NCBI RefSeq assembly: GCF_001913705.1
Contig: NZ_MKQD01000018.1
Span: 26,011-90,010, forward strand
From: Thalassotalea sp. PP2-459
GTDB lineage: Bacteria > Pseudomonadota > Gammaproteobacteria > Enterobacterales > Alteromonadaceae
Length of the DNA: 64,000 bases
Direction of reading: 5' to 3'
The notes beneath the pieces were generated by a model that did no database searches, was not told the origin of the DNA, and saw nothing but the letters and a program-made list of their open reading frames with translations. Positions 16,502 through 25,203 of this stretch are shown here, in pieces. A program made the position numbers and the translations under genes. Within the stretch, counting starts at the first letter, position 1, and every line of letters starts with the position of its first letter.

Positions 16502-17464
16502 TTATAGGGTAAAATAATCTTCGTCTAATGCTAGTTCAATAGGTGAAGTTGCTTGTGATTGAGGCAAGATATAATGAGCAAAATTTACTTGATAACTGTG
16601 TTTAATGTGTTTTGTTACATTCGACTGGCAAGTATATCTATTATCGATATATTTTGCTGTAAACATGTCGAAATTAGTTTCATTAAAGGTAAGTAAATCG
16701 AAGGCATTAGGTGCTAGTACCTCAAGTATAATAGGCACTAAGGCTAATAAGTTGATATTCGACTCAAAAGAGATATAACTACTGCCACGTTGCGGAGTTA
16801 CGTGAATAGTAAAGTACCATTTATCTTTAATGGCATTTAAAGAGTAACCAAATGGTTCAAAAACAAAGTCATCCAACGTAAAGCCTGGAATTAATCGTTT
16901 AAGCTGTAAAAATTTCCTCACATCACTTGCTGTAAGCGTAGGGTTAGTGAGTACTGCTGAAGCGCGATCACTTATTTGGTAGGTTGTTAGCTCATAGGTT
17001 TTAGCCGTAGGAATACTTTTAACGTTATTATTTAGCTGAAATAAATAATTATGATGACTATCTAAGTTGCCAAAGCGAAATGCTTTTCCTGATAAATAAT
17101 CTTGTAATCGTTTCGCGTCTTGGCCAAAGTTACTTGATTGTGCATGAGAAAAGTATTCATTTTTTCGTTGGTATATGAAATGTTCAACTACATTAATACC
17201 ATATTTCTCGAAGAAAAAAATGGCTGAATTTACCAGTTGAGTAATACCACATGTGATAATTAATAAGCGGTCTTTCCAAATAAAAAGGCTGGACTCTGAC
17301 AATAAATATGCGCGGCAATGTTTGTTTTCAATTGAGGACAAAATTTTTGCATTGCAAGCGTTTACGAGATCTTTCCAAACACAAGTATCAATGTCAGTTA
17401 GTAAGTTTAATTGCTTACAATCAACAATTAACTCTGTTTTCTTTTCAGAACCTTCATAAAACAA
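16502..17464 (-). CDS. Eukaryote-type (class II) S-adenosylmethionine decarboxylase homologue
   Basis: The 320-residue protein resembles human AMD1 (334 residues) along its whole length. The start FYEGSEKK corresponds to FFEGTEK, giving E4 and E7 for human E8 and E11. LLSESSLF gives E57 and the self-cleaving, pyruvoyl-forming S58. ITCGIT gives C72, with the same 14-residue spacing as human S68-C82. FGYSLN gives S208, and FTIHVTP gives H221. Human E247 is replaced by Q225. The enzyme makes decarboxylated SAM, the aminopropyl donor. The start must be TTG at 17464: an in-frame stop lies just upstream and later starts would delete E4/E7; GGGG lies at a ribosome-site distance. It probably shares a transcript with the radical SAM gene. 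Confidence 0.85.
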   Translation of the reverse strand: MFYEGSEKKTELIVDCKQLNLLTDIDTCVWKDLVNACNAKILSSIENKHCRAYLLSESSLFIWKDRLLIITCGITQLVNSAIFFFEKYGINVVEHFIYQRKNEYFSHAQSSNFGQDAKRLQDYLSGKAFRFGNLDSHHNYLFQLNNNVKSIPTAKTYELTTYQISDRASAVLTNPTLTASDVRKFLQLKRLIPGFTLDDFVFEPFGYSLNAIKDKWYFTIHVTPQRGSSYISFESNINLLALVPIILEVLAPNAFDLLTFNETNFDMFTAKYIDNRYTCQSNVTKHIKHSYQVNFAHYILPQSQATSPIELALDEDYFTL

Positions 17465-17612
17465 CGGTTATTCCCCAGTGCTATTTTTCTAAGCAGTGCA
17501 TTATTGTACGAATAAAATGACAACAAGCAATATATTACGTATATATGCATTAGTCACTATTGATGCAGTTCAAGTATTTTAGGAAGTTGCAGAGCAAGAT
17601 AAATTAGGAGAT

Positions 17613-17649
17613 TGTACGTTTGAAAAAGCACCCATTCATCAAACGTACA
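17613..17649. repeat. 11-bp inverted repeat upstream of the SAM decarboxylase gene
   Basis: TGTACGTTTGA (17613-17623) and TCAAACGTACA (17639-17649) form a perfect 11-bp stem with a 15-nt spacer. There is no T-run on either side. It lies between the stop of the minus-strand gene at 17661 and the decarboxylase start at 17464, so it may be a terminator, an operator or both. Confidence 0.5.
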
Positions 17650-17660
17650 CAGAATGTAGC

Positions 17661-18137
17661 TTACTTTGTTGCATGAAAAACTTTTTCAAAATGCCTAAAA
17701 AAAGAAGTATCAAAATACTTACCATGGACGGCCCAAACCTGACGAAAGTTATTTCTTAAAAACCACTCTTTTATTTCGAGTTCCCACCCTTGCCACTGAT
17801 CTGTTTGTGATCCAAAAGTGACGCGGTTATACATCAGATAAGCACGCTCAAATATGGCTATTCTGATTAACAAAATGGCTTCTTCTTGTTTTTTTTGTGT
17901 TTCGGTCAACTCCCTTGGTGATTCATATGGGGAGTCAAAGACATCTAGTTCTGGATGCTCAATACAAAGTTGCTGAATCTCTATGTATTTCTCATCCAAA
18001 GCATCAAAAGTACCATATTCTCTTTCTAGTCTTTGTTTATTTTGCTCTTTAATATAGGCGAAGATTGCCGAAGGCACACCAAATATGGTGATGATAAAAG
18101 TCATTATTTCTAAATATTGAGACAGTTGCTCCATCAT
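17661..18137 (-). CDS. Hypothetical membrane-anchored protein
   Basis: This 158-residue protein has one N-terminal transmembrane helix (about residues 8-28, ending in an FAYIKEQNK stop-transfer region). A cytoplasmic, acidic, helix-rich part follows (LEREYGTFDALDEKYIEIQQLC... and a tryptophan-rich WQGWELEIKEWF segment). I recognise no catalytic motif. The layout is like many small conserved bacterial proteins of unknown role. A second ATG three bases downstream is an equally good start. It is on the same strand as the decarboxylase and radical SAM genes, but an inverted repeat and about 200 bases separate them. Confidence 0.7.
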   Translation of the reverse strand: MMEQLSQYLEIMTFIITIFGVPSAIFAYIKEQNKQRLEREYGTFDALDEKYIEIQQLCIEHPELDVFDSPYESPRELTETQKKQEEAILLIRIAIFERAYLMYNRVTFGSQTDQWQGWELEIKEWFLRNNFRQVWAVHGKYFDTSFFRHFEKVFHATK

Positions 18138-18345
18138 TTTTACTCTTGTACTGTTTACAATGTTTATTTTGGTCGAAATCCTATATTAACTTTATCGTTA
18201 GAGTAAATGTTTTTCTGTGCTATTTTTAATTTAGCGGTAAATTTTAGACTGTGATGAACTGTAATTTTGGGGAATGAAGCTCAAAAAGAAAAGTGATGTT
18301 AGTTTGAAATGTTTATTACTTCTCCTGTTTTTACGTTAATTGTTA

Positions 18346-18382
18346 CCCATCTAAATAAACAGTTTGAGTTTATTTAGATGGG
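18346..18382. repeat. 15-bp inverted repeat downstream of cyclophilin gene
   Basis: CCCATCTAAATAAAC (18346-18360) and GTTTATTTAGATGGG (18368-18382) form a perfect 15-bp stem with a 7-nt loop, just after the stop of the gene ending at 18400 (minus). No T-run follows on the minus strand, so it is either a non-canonical terminator or a 3' stabilising hairpin. Confidence 0.65.
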
Positions 18383-18399
18383 GAATACGAAAACAAACG

Positions 18400-19182
18400 T
18401 TACTTTTTACGTATCAAGGGTACTGCGCATAGCAATAACGCAAGCCAGCCGAAAGAGCCGCCACTGCTGTCACCAGGTTTTGGCTGCTCTAAGCTTTTTT
18501 CATAAAGTGTATTTTTCGCTGAGGTTAAGTCAGCATCAGTGCTAACTGTTGCATCATAAATAACGACTTGATATACCGTAACAAAATTCTCTTGACCTGG
18601 CACTGCGTCGGCATCTGCACATTGATCTTCGTAGTCTGGCATTGGCAGCTCTTGGAAGCCGCCGTGGCCTGTGTCACAACGTGGAACGTCAGCAATTGCA
18701 TTAATCACCTCCATTCCGTCTTCAATAACTTCACCAAATACAGCGTAAGCACCGCCACCGTATACATCAACAGGATCTAACACTGAGGCATTATTTTTTA
18801 AGTTGATGAACCATTGGCTGTTAGCACTATTAATCTTACCACGCTGCTTCGCCATTGAAATAGTCGCAGTTACGTTTGAATAAACAGGCTCATTTTCAAT
18901 AGTACCATTGGTTTCAATCCATTTTGGTGGTAATTCACCCTCGAACTTTGCTCCTCCGCCTTGAACAACAAAATCATCTACCGTACGGTGAATAATGGTA
19001 TTGTCATATTTGCCATCATTGACGTACGCGAGAAAGTTTTCTGCGGTTTTTGGGGTTGTTTCGTCATGTAAGTTGACTTTGAAATTACCATGCGAGGTTT
19101 GAAATTCAACAATGGTTGCATGACTCATGCTAGCACTAAGACTTAAGGTTAGCATGAGTGCTGAAAGGTAAGGTTTTTTCAT
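18400..19182 (-). CDS. Secreted cyclophilin-type peptidyl-prolyl isomerase with GlyGly-CTERM tail
   Basis: The protein has 260 residues. A signal peptide (residues 1-22, ...SMSHA) leads into a cyclophilin domain with recognisable FKVNLHDETTPKTAENFLAYV, IIHRTVDDFVVQGGG and GGAYAVFGEVIEDGMEVIN segments. The Arg of F-H-R is kept (IIHRTV). It catalyses cis-trans isomerisation of X-Pro bonds in exported proteins. The C-terminus (SSGGSFGWLALLLCAVPLIRKK) is a GlyGly-CTERM signal: Gly/Ser-rich, a hydrophobic helix, then basic residues. Such tails are substrates of rhombosortase, implying that the protein is processed and surface-displayed or released. The rhombosortase gene is not in the window. Confidence 0.88.
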   Translation of the reverse strand: MKKPYLSALMLTLSLSASMSHATIVEFQTSHGNFKVNLHDETTPKTAENFLAYVNDGKYDNTIIHRTVDDFVVQGGGAKFEGELPPKWIETNGTIENEPVYSNVTATISMAKQRGKINSANSQWFINLKNNASVLDPVDVYGGGAYAVFGEVIEDGMEVINAIADVPRCDTGHGGFQELPMPDYEDQCADADAVPGQENFVTVYQVVIYDATVSTDADLTSAKNTLYEKSLEQPKPGDSSGGSFGWLALLLCAVPLIRKK

Positions 19183-19377
19183 TATAATTTCTTAAAGTTG
19201 CCTAAAAATCAGTGTGTTCGATGTTAGAGGCAGCGATAAAAAACGACAAGCAGTTAAATGTTATCTTATGTAATTCTTAAAGGTGAACTGAGGAATATGG
19301 TTGCAAATATAATGTTAGTATAGGCATTAGTTATTAGTTGCGGGAAAACACACGCTTAGTTTAATGAGTTTATGATG

Positions 19378-20010
19378 TTATCTTTTCAATCGAGAGGTAA
19401 GTAAAGCTAATAATCCGAGAGAAAATACGAGTATGCTTGAAGGCTCGGGAATCTCAGCGCTTAAATTCATGTCAAATGATAGATCGTCCATCGCCCATGC
19501 CCAACCATCATTAGGCTGCATGCCTAAAATTTTACTGACACCGCTTGATGAAAAGTTCACAGGTACATATGCTGATGCATTAGATGAAACGGTTTTAGTT
19601 TCTAAAAGTAAGTTATTGATGTCGTAAAGCTCAAAAGTTACTGAACCTGAACCTAGGGTATCAAGCATAAGCGAAATATTAGAACTACTACCGCTAAATA
19701 ATATTTCTATAAAATCAGCTCTATTGCCGGGACAACCTAAGTTTGCATCAGCACAGTTTGTTAGCACATTACTGCCACTTGGTGCTGTAATGCCATCAGG
19801 ATCAGGTGCTGCATTGATATTTATTGGAGCGTTGTCTTCAAACCCTGCAAACGTTACTCCCCAGTTTTGATATTGATTAGTAATTGCAGTGTTGGCCGCA
19901 ATGACGTTGCCATTTGCATCAGTATCAAAATCTATGAGCGTACCATGTGCGTAACTAGTGGCTAATACTAATAAGGAAACTAACGATGATTTAATAATTG
20001 TTAACGCCAT
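19378..20010 (-). CDS. PEP-CTERM sorting domain-containing exported protein
   Basis: The protein has 210 residues with a signal peptide (residues 1-23, ...TSYAHG), then a beta-rich domain (FDTDANGNVI..., WGVTFAGFED). It ends with the sorting signal EIPEPSSILVFSLGLLALLTSRLKR: Pro-Glu-Pro, a hydrophobic span and a basic end. PEP-CTERM proteins are cleaved by an exosortase and are usually linked to exopolysaccharide or biofilm matrix. No exosortase is encoded in the window. Two cysteines near residues 87-94 (NCADANLGCP) may form a disulfide. The ligand or role of the mature domain is unknown. Confidence 0.87.
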   Translation of the reverse strand: MALTIIKSSLVSLLVLATSYAHGTLIDFDTDANGNVIAANTAITNQYQNWGVTFAGFEDNAPININAAPDPDGITAPSGSNVLTNCADANLGCPGNRADFIEILFSGSSSNISLMLDTLGSGSVTFELYDINNLLLETKTVSSNASAYVPVNFSSSGVSKILGMQPNDGWAWAMDDLSFDMNLSAEIPEPSSILVFSLGLLALLTSRLKR

Positions 20011-20187
20011 ATTGTTCTCTTTATAATGTGAATGTACTTTATGTACTTAACTAAGCAAAAAATAGGTCGTTATTATTTTTATGAATATATTCAATGGTTT
20101 ACTTGTTTTTGTTTTTAATGTTGATACTTATTGTAAAATTTTTAGACACTTTGTTATGCGTTAGCGTTTTAAGGCAGCACTAAATTA

Positions 20188-21573
20188 TTACTTAATCATC
20201 CGTGCGCGAAAATTCCTTCCTTTCATTTTACCTTCAGATACGACTTTTAACGCTTTTTTTGCAACGGTGCGTTTAACGGCAACATAGGCTTTTAGTGGTG
20301 TCATTTGTATTTTGCCAATGGCACTACCATCAATCATATTGTTTGCTGTTAAAGCGCCGAGAATATCGCCTGGTCGAAGTTTTTGTTTCTTACCGCCATC
20401 AATTTGAATCGTTGTCATGGGGGCCATTGAAATAGGATTATTTAATACCTCGATATTAGGTAAAGGGTCAGCATGAACTTCTATATCAAGGTACTCTTCT
20501 AAACGAATGACCTTGTGTGCTTCTTTATTGCTCATTAGTGAACAAGCGATACCCGTGTTTCCTGCGCGTCCAGTACGGCCGATACGATGTACATGAATCT
20601 CTGGATCATGAGCAATATGGTAGTTAATCACCATGCTTATATTGTCAATATCAAGGCCACGAGCAGCGACATCAGTCGCAACAAGAATATTAATACTTTT
20701 GTTAGCGAAGCGTATTAAGGTTTGATCACGATCACGTTGCTCTAAATCACCATGTAAGGCTGCACAACTAAAGCCGCGATGTAGTAAAGAGTCAGCTAAT
20801 GCTTGTGTTTCTAATTTAGTATTACAAAAAATGACTGAAGAAGCGGGTTGAAAGTGTTGTAACAATAATGCGACAGCAGTGGAACGTTCATCATTATGTT
20901 GTACTTCAAAAAAATGCTGTTCAATGCTTGCGTGGTCATGGCTACTTTCTACCTTGATCAATTCTGGTGACTGCATGATCTGATTAGCCATGGCTTGTAT
21001 TTTATCAGGGAATGTAGCGCTAAAAAGCAATGATTGTCTTTGAGCGGGGCAATGTGAAAAAATTAACTCTAGCGCTGGCTGAAAACCCATTTCTAACATG
21101 CGATCTGCTTCATCTAACACGAGAGTATTGAGTTCTGATAAATCTAACCGACCTTTACGTAGATGATCTTCAATGCGTCCGGGTGTGCCAACAATAATGT
21201 GTGCTCCATGCTCTAACGAACCAATTTGCGGGCCCATCGGTGTTCCACCACAAAGTGTTAGTACTTTCACATTGTGAATAGCTGCCGCTAATTTTCTAAT
21301 TTCTTTAGCGACTTGGTCTGCAAGTTCTCGCGTTGGGCATAGCACTAGTGCTTGTACTCGAAAACGTTTTACTTTTAAGTTGTGCAAAAGTCCTAGCGTA
21401 AAAGTGGCCGTTTTGCCTGACCCTGTTTTACCTTGGCCTATAACATCTTGTCCTGCCAGTATTTTTGGTAATGCCTGAGCTTGGATAGGAGTCATTTCAA
21501 GATAACCTAAACGCGTTAAATTATCGATAAGTTCGGGACTTAATGCGGTAGTAGAAAAAGAGTGAGCAGACAA
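20188..21573 (-). CDS. dbpA: ATP-dependent RNA helicase DbpA
   Basis: The protein has 461 residues, close to the 457 of E. coli DbpA. DEAD-box motifs appear in order: Q motif (TPIQAQALP), I (GQGKTGSGKT), Ia (PTRELADQV), II (VLDEADRM), III (FSATFP), V (ATDVAARGLD) and VI (HRIGRTGRAG). The C-terminal RNA-binding domain (GGKKQKLRPGDILGALT, IGKIQMTPLKAYVAV) is diagnostic of DbpA, which binds hairpin 92 of 23S rRNA. The protein remodels the peptidyl-transferase centre during large-subunit assembly. It is divergent from the NYN gene. Confidence 0.95.
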   Translation of the reverse strand: MSAHSFSTTALSPELIDNLTRLGYLEMTPIQAQALPKILAGQDVIGQGKTGSGKTATFTLGLLHNLKVKRFRVQALVLCPTRELADQVAKEIRKLAAAIHNVKVLTLCGGTPMGPQIGSLEHGAHIIVGTPGRIEDHLRKGRLDLSELNTLVLDEADRMLEMGFQPALELIFSHCPAQRQSLLFSATFPDKIQAMANQIMQSPELIKVESSHDHASIEQHFFEVQHNDERSTAVALLLQHFQPASSVIFCNTKLETQALADSLLHRGFSCAALHGDLEQRDRDQTLIRFANKSINILVATDVAARGLDIDNISMVINYHIAHDPEIHVHRIGRTGRAGNTGIACSLMSNKEAHKVIRLEEYLDIEVHADPLPNIEVLNNPISMAPMTTIQIDGGKKQKLRPGDILGALTANNMIDGSAIGKIQMTPLKAYVAVKRTVAKKALKVVSEGKMKGRNFRARMIK

Positions 21574-21662
21574 ACGATAAACCTTATTAACATGAATTAT
21601 TTGGATTATACCAGAGGGGAGGTGATATAGTGCGATTGATTTTACACTAAAGAGAACATTTT

Positions 21663-22136
21663 GTGAGCAAAATTGCTATTTTTGTTGATGTACAGAATAT
21701 TTATTACACCACGCGCCAAGCATTCGGCAGGCAATTTAATTATCGCCAGTTTTGGCAGCGAGTCTCTCAACAAGGTGAAATTGTCATGGCAAATGCCTAT
21801 GCGATAGCACGAGATGACGACCAGCAACATAAATTTCAAACGGCACTCAAACATATTGGTTTTGATGTAAAGCTAAAACCGTTTATTCAACGTAGCGATG
21901 GCTCTGCAAAAGGTGATTGGGATGTCGGAATCGCGATTGATGTACTTGATGCTGCTCCTGACATTGATAAAATAGTTTTACTTTCTGGCGATGGTGATTT
22001 TGACTTGTTATTACAAAAAGTCGCTGATAAGTACCAATGTCAAACACATGTTTTTGGCGTGGCGCAACTAACAGCGGCCTCACTAATTAATGCTGCTGGC
22101 GACTTTACTCGTATAGACAACACGCTATTGATGTAG
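21663..22136 (+). CDS. NYN-domain (LabA/DUF88-type) protein, putative nuclease
   Basis: The 157-residue protein has a PIN-like NYN fold: first acidic motif IFVDVQNIYY, middle acidic motif KGDWDVGIAIDVLDA, and the LLSGDGDFDLLLQKV motif that carries the last conserved Asp residues. NYN proteins are mostly RNA-processing metal-dependent nucleases, though the substrate here is unknown. The start is GTG at 21663, preceded by AAAGAGA at a suitable distance. It is divergent from dbpA with under 100 bases between, and both encode RNA-related proteins. Confidence 0.82.
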   Translation: MSKIAIFVDVQNIYYTTRQAFGRQFNYRQFWQRVSQQGEIVMANAYAIARDDDQQHKFQTALKHIGFDVKLKPFIQRSDGSAKGDWDVGIAIDVLDAAPDIDKIVLLSGDGDFDLLLQKVADKYQCQTHVFGVAQLTAASLINAAGDFTRIDNTLLM

Positions 22137-22344
22137 CGTTTATTTGTGTGTATTTGATCATGATTTTTTGTCAAATATCGATTGATGTATAGTTTTCGAT
22201 AATTTTTTCCTGCTTAACTTTTCAGTTCATAAGTACTTTGAATGTAATTCATACTGTGCTTTTCGTTGTTAATCGCAATTTTCTTTTACCACAACAGATG
22301 ACAAGCTAAGTTAATGAAAGTTTTTTCATTTTGAGGATAACATC

Positions 22345-24033
22345 ATGAGATGTTTGATCGCGAGTTTAATAGTTAGTTTGCTTGTTTTATCGGGTGGTGT
22401 GATTGGCTCCGAACGTAGTGAATACACTATGGGGAGCGACGGCCCGTTACCAACGTCACAGCAAGGGCTTTTGTTGCAACATGCAGAGCTTCATTTCACC
22501 ATATTACCTAAAGAGAAAGCAATTAATGGCAAGGGCATACTAACTCTTGTTAGTGACCACTCGAGAAACAACGTTGGTATCAATTTAGATAACTTTTTTT
22601 CTATTGATAAAGTACTGATCAACAGCAAGGTCATTGATGAGAACCAGTACAGTAACCCAGAAGGGCTACTATTGATCAATTTACCTAACAAAATAAAGGG
22701 TAAATTTACCGTTGAAATACACTATTCTGGCGCACCTCGAGAAGCCGTAAAAGCGCCTTGGGATGGTGGTTTTGTTTGGGCGAAAACATCTAGCGGTAAA
22801 GACTGGATTGCTACGGCTGTTCAAGGTGAAGGCTGTGACTTATTTTGGCCATGTATTGACAACCCTATTGGCGAACCAAAAACGACAACTATGCATATTA
22901 CTGTTCCTAAAGGGTTGGTAGCAGCGGCAAATGGTACGCTGCAGTCGGTAACTAAAGGTGAAACAACAGATACCTATCACTGGCAGGCATTATCACAGTT
23001 AAATACGTATGGTGTTGCTATAAACGTGGGGCCTTATGAAGTGATTAAAACAACGTTTCATAGCCAGTATGGAAATGAAATTCCAGTTGAGTTTTATCAC
23101 CTTCCAGAAAATAAAGAAGGCGCTAAAAAACTAGTACAAGAACTGCTAGACATAACCACATTCTTTGAACGTAAAATTGGGCCTTATCCATTTGGCCAAG
23201 ACAAAATAGGTGTTGTTGATACGCCCCATTTAGGTATGGAACATCAAACCATTAATGCTTATGGCAATAATTACATTACTGACAAGTATGGCTTTGATTG
23301 GTTGATGTTTCATGAATTTGCACATGAATGGTTTGCAAATCAATTAACCAATAAAAATGCCAATGCCATGTGGTTGCATGAAGGCTTCGGTGCTTATATG
23401 CATCCGTTATACGAATATTATTTACATGGGCAAACTGCTTATATGTCACACATGTTTGATATGCGATTAAAAGTACGGAATAAAGCGCCGATAGTGAGTA
23501 AAGAATTATTAACTGTAGAAGGTGTGTACCAAGAAGAAAAAGGTGGTCCAGGAGCAGATATTTACGCGAAAGCACCTTGGGTATTACATACTTTACGTAA
23601 CATTATTGGTGATGAACATTTCTTCAAAGCAACGACTGAATTAGTGTATGGCACAGCAAAGCCAACACCTAGTGACTTCAAACCGGTGCTTGCTGATACG
23701 GAAGACTTTCTTCGAATTGTTAACCGGTTAACAGGTCAAGATTTCAGATGGTTTTTTGATGTGTATTTTTATCAATCTGCGTTACCTGAAGTTATTCAGA
23801 GCAAAACTGATACTCGTTTAACTTTACAGTGGAAAACGCCAAATAATTTACCTTTCCCTTTGCCTTTAGATGTATCCGTGAATGGTAAAGTGTTAACACT
23901 CGATATGACTAAACCTCAAACAATAAAGGTTTTACCAAATGATTTAGTGATCATTGACCCAATGAGTAAAGTGCTAATTGAGAAACCACATGTAGCGAAT
24001 TATCAGCGCTTCATCGAAGAAAGTACTAAATAA
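22345..24033 (+). CDS. Exported M1-family (gluzincin) metallopeptidase
   Basis: The protein has 562 residues with a signal peptide (about 1-22). The N-terminal beta domain contains the aminopeptidase-N-like stretch up to residue 250. The zinc site HEFAHEW...LHEGFGAYM gives HExxH plus the third ligand Glu 18 residues later. The substrate-anchoring GxMEN motif is altered to GMEHQ, as in some bacterial M1 branches, so exopeptidase preference should not be assumed. The alpha-helical C-terminal domain of full-length aminopeptidase N is missing; the chain ends with a short beta domain. It is transcribed alone, with a good AGGATAA ribosome site. Confidence 0.87.
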   Translation: MRCLIASLIVSLLVLSGGVIGSERSEYTMGSDGPLPTSQQGLLLQHAELHFTILPKEKAINGKGILTLVSDHSRNNVGINLDNFFSIDKVLINSKVIDENQYSNPEGLLLINLPNKIKGKFTVEIHYSGAPREAVKAPWDGGFVWAKTSSGKDWIATAVQGEGCDLFWPCIDNPIGEPKTTTMHITVPKGLVAAANGTLQSVTKGETTDTYHWQALSQLNTYGVAINVGPYEVIKTTFHSQYGNEIPVEFYHLPENKEGAKKLVQELLDITTFFERKIGPYPFGQDKIGVVDTPHLGMEHQTINAYGNNYITDKYGFDWLMFHEFAHEWFANQLTNKNANAMWLHEGFGAYMHPLYEYYLHGQTAYMSHMFDMRLKVRNKAPIVSKELLTVEGVYQEEKGGPGADIYAKAPWVLHTLRNIIGDEHFFKATTELVYGTAKPTPSDFKPVLADTEDFLRIVNRLTGQDFRWFFDVYFYQSALPEVIQSKTDTRLTLQWKTPNNLPFPLPLDVSVNGKVLTLDMTKPQTIKVLPNDLVIIDPMSKVLIEKPHVANYQRFIEESTK

Positions 24034-24212
24034 CTTTTATCATAGGTTTTAACTTAATTAAGCAACATTAACAGCGGTTCTTTGATTGGCTGGTAGATCA
24101 CTAAAATCTGGACGATGTGCGGCAATTCGTCCAGACTTAGTTATCCTGAATAAATTACTGTATTTTTTACATTTTTAACGTACTTGCTAGTGGAAAATTT
24201 CAAGAAAATAAT

Positions 24213-24228
24213 AAATGTACCTGACCCC
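24213..24228. repeat. Half copy of the GGGGTCAGGTACA palindrome arm
   Basis: The 16-base string AAATGTACCTGACCCC here is identical to 59643-59658, where it forms one arm of a long palindrome. GGGGTCAGGTACA-type sequences recur in gammaproteobacteria near REP-associated transposases. This isolated arm suggests a decayed copy. On the minus strand the adjacent 24060-24170 contains a short open stretch (...RIAAHRPDFSDLPAN...) that may be a gene remnant. Confidence 0.55.
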
Positions 24229-24249
24229 ATTCATAAGTTGTTTTCAAGG

Positions 24250-25179
24250 TTAATCTAGCCAAGTTTTACGCGGGGACTCCCCTAGTTTTACTAAGTAAGC
24301 TTTCACAAAATCGATAAACACTCTTCTTCTTTTCGGTAAATGTTCACGCTTAGCGTAGATGATATATACCCCAGATGCTACATGTTCTGACTCATCTAAA
24401 GTTGCAATAATTTTTACCTTTTTTGCTTTTACCCATTCTTTTGCAATGAAGTGGGGCATTAATGCAATACCTGCGTTTGCAGCGCAGAATTCGGCCATTG
24501 CTTCGCCATCATCTACAATTGTTTTTCTTGTAGGCTCTAATGAGATGCGCTTACCTTTATATTTAAAATCAATTGGCATGGTTTTACCTGTTTGTTTGAA
24601 TCGAAACAGTACCCAAGGATAAGAAGATAAACATTCCTGCGTTATTTCAATATTGTTCGTAATATCTGCGTTACTGCCTATGCAAAGTACAAATTTTATC
24701 GGGGTAAGTTTCTGAGCAATAAGTCGATTATCAGCTATGGTGCCACTTCTAATGGAGATATCGATAGACTCTTTGATCATATCAACATATTCGTCACTAA
24801 AATTTATATCTAACTGTAATTGAGGATACGCTTCTCTAAACTTACATAGCATGGGTAATAGGTATTGACGGCCGTAAGATACTGGCAGATTTATTTTTAA
24901 TGTGCCTTTAATATCGCGAGAGTCTTGCCGTAATGCTTCTTCATGATCTTTAAGTTTTACAAGTAACTCTTCAACCACTTGAGCGTAACGGTTACCCGCA
25001 GAGGTTAATTTTAATTGCCTCGTTGAGCGATTAAACAATTGTAGTCCGAGTTGTTCTTCAAGGCGCTTGATTGCCTTACTGACTGTGGATGGATCAGTTG
25101 CATGTAATTTTGCAGTTTCAGTAAAGTTTTCTGTTTTAGTGGTGGTTGCAAAAAGCGTCATTGCTCTGAACTTATCCAT
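24250..25179 (-). CDS. LysR family transcriptional regulator
   Basis: The protein has 309 residues from the ATG at 25179 (MDKFRAM). This start has an AGGATA ribosome site; an upstream ATG at 25209 would lie inside a palindrome and is rejected. The winged helix-turn-helix spans about residues 1-60 (FTETAKLHATDPSTVSKAIKRLEEQLG, LFNRSTRQLKLT). A periplasmic-binding-protein-like effector domain of the CrgA/DsdC-related group follows (LKINLPVSYGRQYLLP, GIALMPHFIAKEW). It is divergent from the small membrane-protein genes at 25311 onward, its likely targets. The effector is unknown. Confidence 0.92.
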   Translation of the reverse strand: MDKFRAMTLFATTTKTENFTETAKLHATDPSTVSKAIKRLEEQLGLQLFNRSTRQLKLTSAGNRYAQVVEELLVKLKDHEEALRQDSRDIKGTLKINLPVSYGRQYLLPMLCKFREAYPQLQLDINFSDEYVDMIKESIDISIRSGTIADNRLIAQKLTPIKFVLCIGSNADITNNIEITQECLSSYPWVLFRFKQTGKTMPIDFKYKGKRISLEPTRKTIVDDGEAMAEFCAANAGIALMPHFIAKEWVKAKKVKIIATLDESEHVASGVYIIYAKREHLPKRRRVFIDFVKAYLVKLGESPRKTWLD

Positions 25180-25203
25180 ACTGACTATCCTTATATGAAT
25201 TAT

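Noticed and set aside
17465..17660. Short frames upstream of the SAM decarboxylase as RiPP precursors
   Set aside because: The minus-strand frames found are 18-22 codons, with no ribosome site and no leader-like pattern.
24060..24170. Minus-strand open stretch reading FRITKSGRIAAHRPDFSDL
   Set aside because: Only about 37 codons with no start or ribosome site; mentioned with the adjacent repeat but not called as a gene.
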